From NCBI GenBank assembly GCA_037903355.1, contig JBAJFE010000009.1, positions 868,001 through 932,000 on the forward strand: a DNA stretch of 64,000 nucleotides. Direction: 5' to 3'. Source of the DNA: Trichuris trichiura. Its lineage: Eukaryota; Nematoda; Enoplea; Trichinellida; Trichuridae. The notes below the pieces were generated by a model. It saw only the letters and a program-made list of their open reading frames with translations, searched no databases and had not been told where the DNA came from. The first letter of the stretch is position 1, and every line of letters begins with the position of its first letter. The position numbers and the translations under genes are program-made. This document shows positions 63,897 through 64,000 of this stretch, in pieces.

Positions 63897-64000
63897 GTAA
63901 GTTATTGCTAACGTTTTGCAATTCAATATCTTCCGTCGATCTTTTGTTTCAGTATACGAGCAGAATATGTTAATTAATATGCTAATCTTTTTTCCTATTT
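63897..64000 (+). other. Start of an intron of the PHD-like gene
   Basis: Begins GTAAGT. A possible acceptor (TTGTTTCAG) occurs near 63945-63953; the continuation was not resolved before the window ends. Confidence 0.5.

Overview
The window is nuclear DNA of an animal, most likely a nematode. Genes are split by many short introns (mostly 44-60 bp, GT...TTTCAG). Several start codons sit a few bases after a 3' splice site, as expected for spliced-leader trans-splicing, and there is a short run of the nematode telomere unit TTAGGC. The presence of OSCP1, GEMIN8, a C6orf120-type protein and a full-length KDM4 points to an early-branching lineage such as Dorylaimia (Trichuris/Trichinella relatives). 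That placement is inference only. No plasmid, phage, CRISPR or bacterial features were seen.

Layout. 1-13.6 kb is gene-poor: a small Jupiter/HN1-like gene lies on the minus strand (1676-2136) with candidate upstream exons to about 4.06 kb, then about 9.5 kb without a recognisable gene. 13.6-16.5 kb (+) is a seven-exon gene with three WRKY/GCM1-type zinc fingers. It is convergent with a complete nine-exon KDM4 histone demethylase (20484-16825, -). FAN1 nuclease follows on the minus strand (about 24.9-21.7 kb). Then on the plus strand come MMADHC (cobalamin trafficking, 25.7-26.8 kb) and PPAT (first step of purine synthesis, 27.5-29.6 kb). After a 4 kb gap comes a 17 kb giant cadherin gene (33603-50690, +): about 27 cadherin repeats, one membrane segment and no EGF or laminin-G domains, hence Dachsous-like. 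Its 5.4 kb first intron carries a complete OSCP1 gene on the opposite strand.

50.8-57.1 kb is compact: GEMIN8 (-), POLR3H (+) sharing a short divergent intergenic region with GEMIN8, an intronless PP1-like phosphatase (-) with an apparent frameshift, ribosomal protein L10/uL16 (-), and a secreted C6orf120-type protein (+). 57-63 kb is again gene-poor, with dispersed repeats and one possible hypothetical gene. The window ends inside a gene with a degenerate PHD-like cysteine cluster (63180-, +).

Many exon joins below were checked by hand for splice motif, reading phase and alignment to remembered human homologues. For KDM4 (724 aa), PPAT (474 aa), Dachsous (3287 aa), OSCP1 (386 aa), POLR3H (205 aa), RPL10 (215 aa), GEMIN8 (216 aa) and the zinc-finger gene (552 aa) the exon sums are whole codons. 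The genes are mostly unrelated housekeeping and chromatin functions; there is no pathway cluster.
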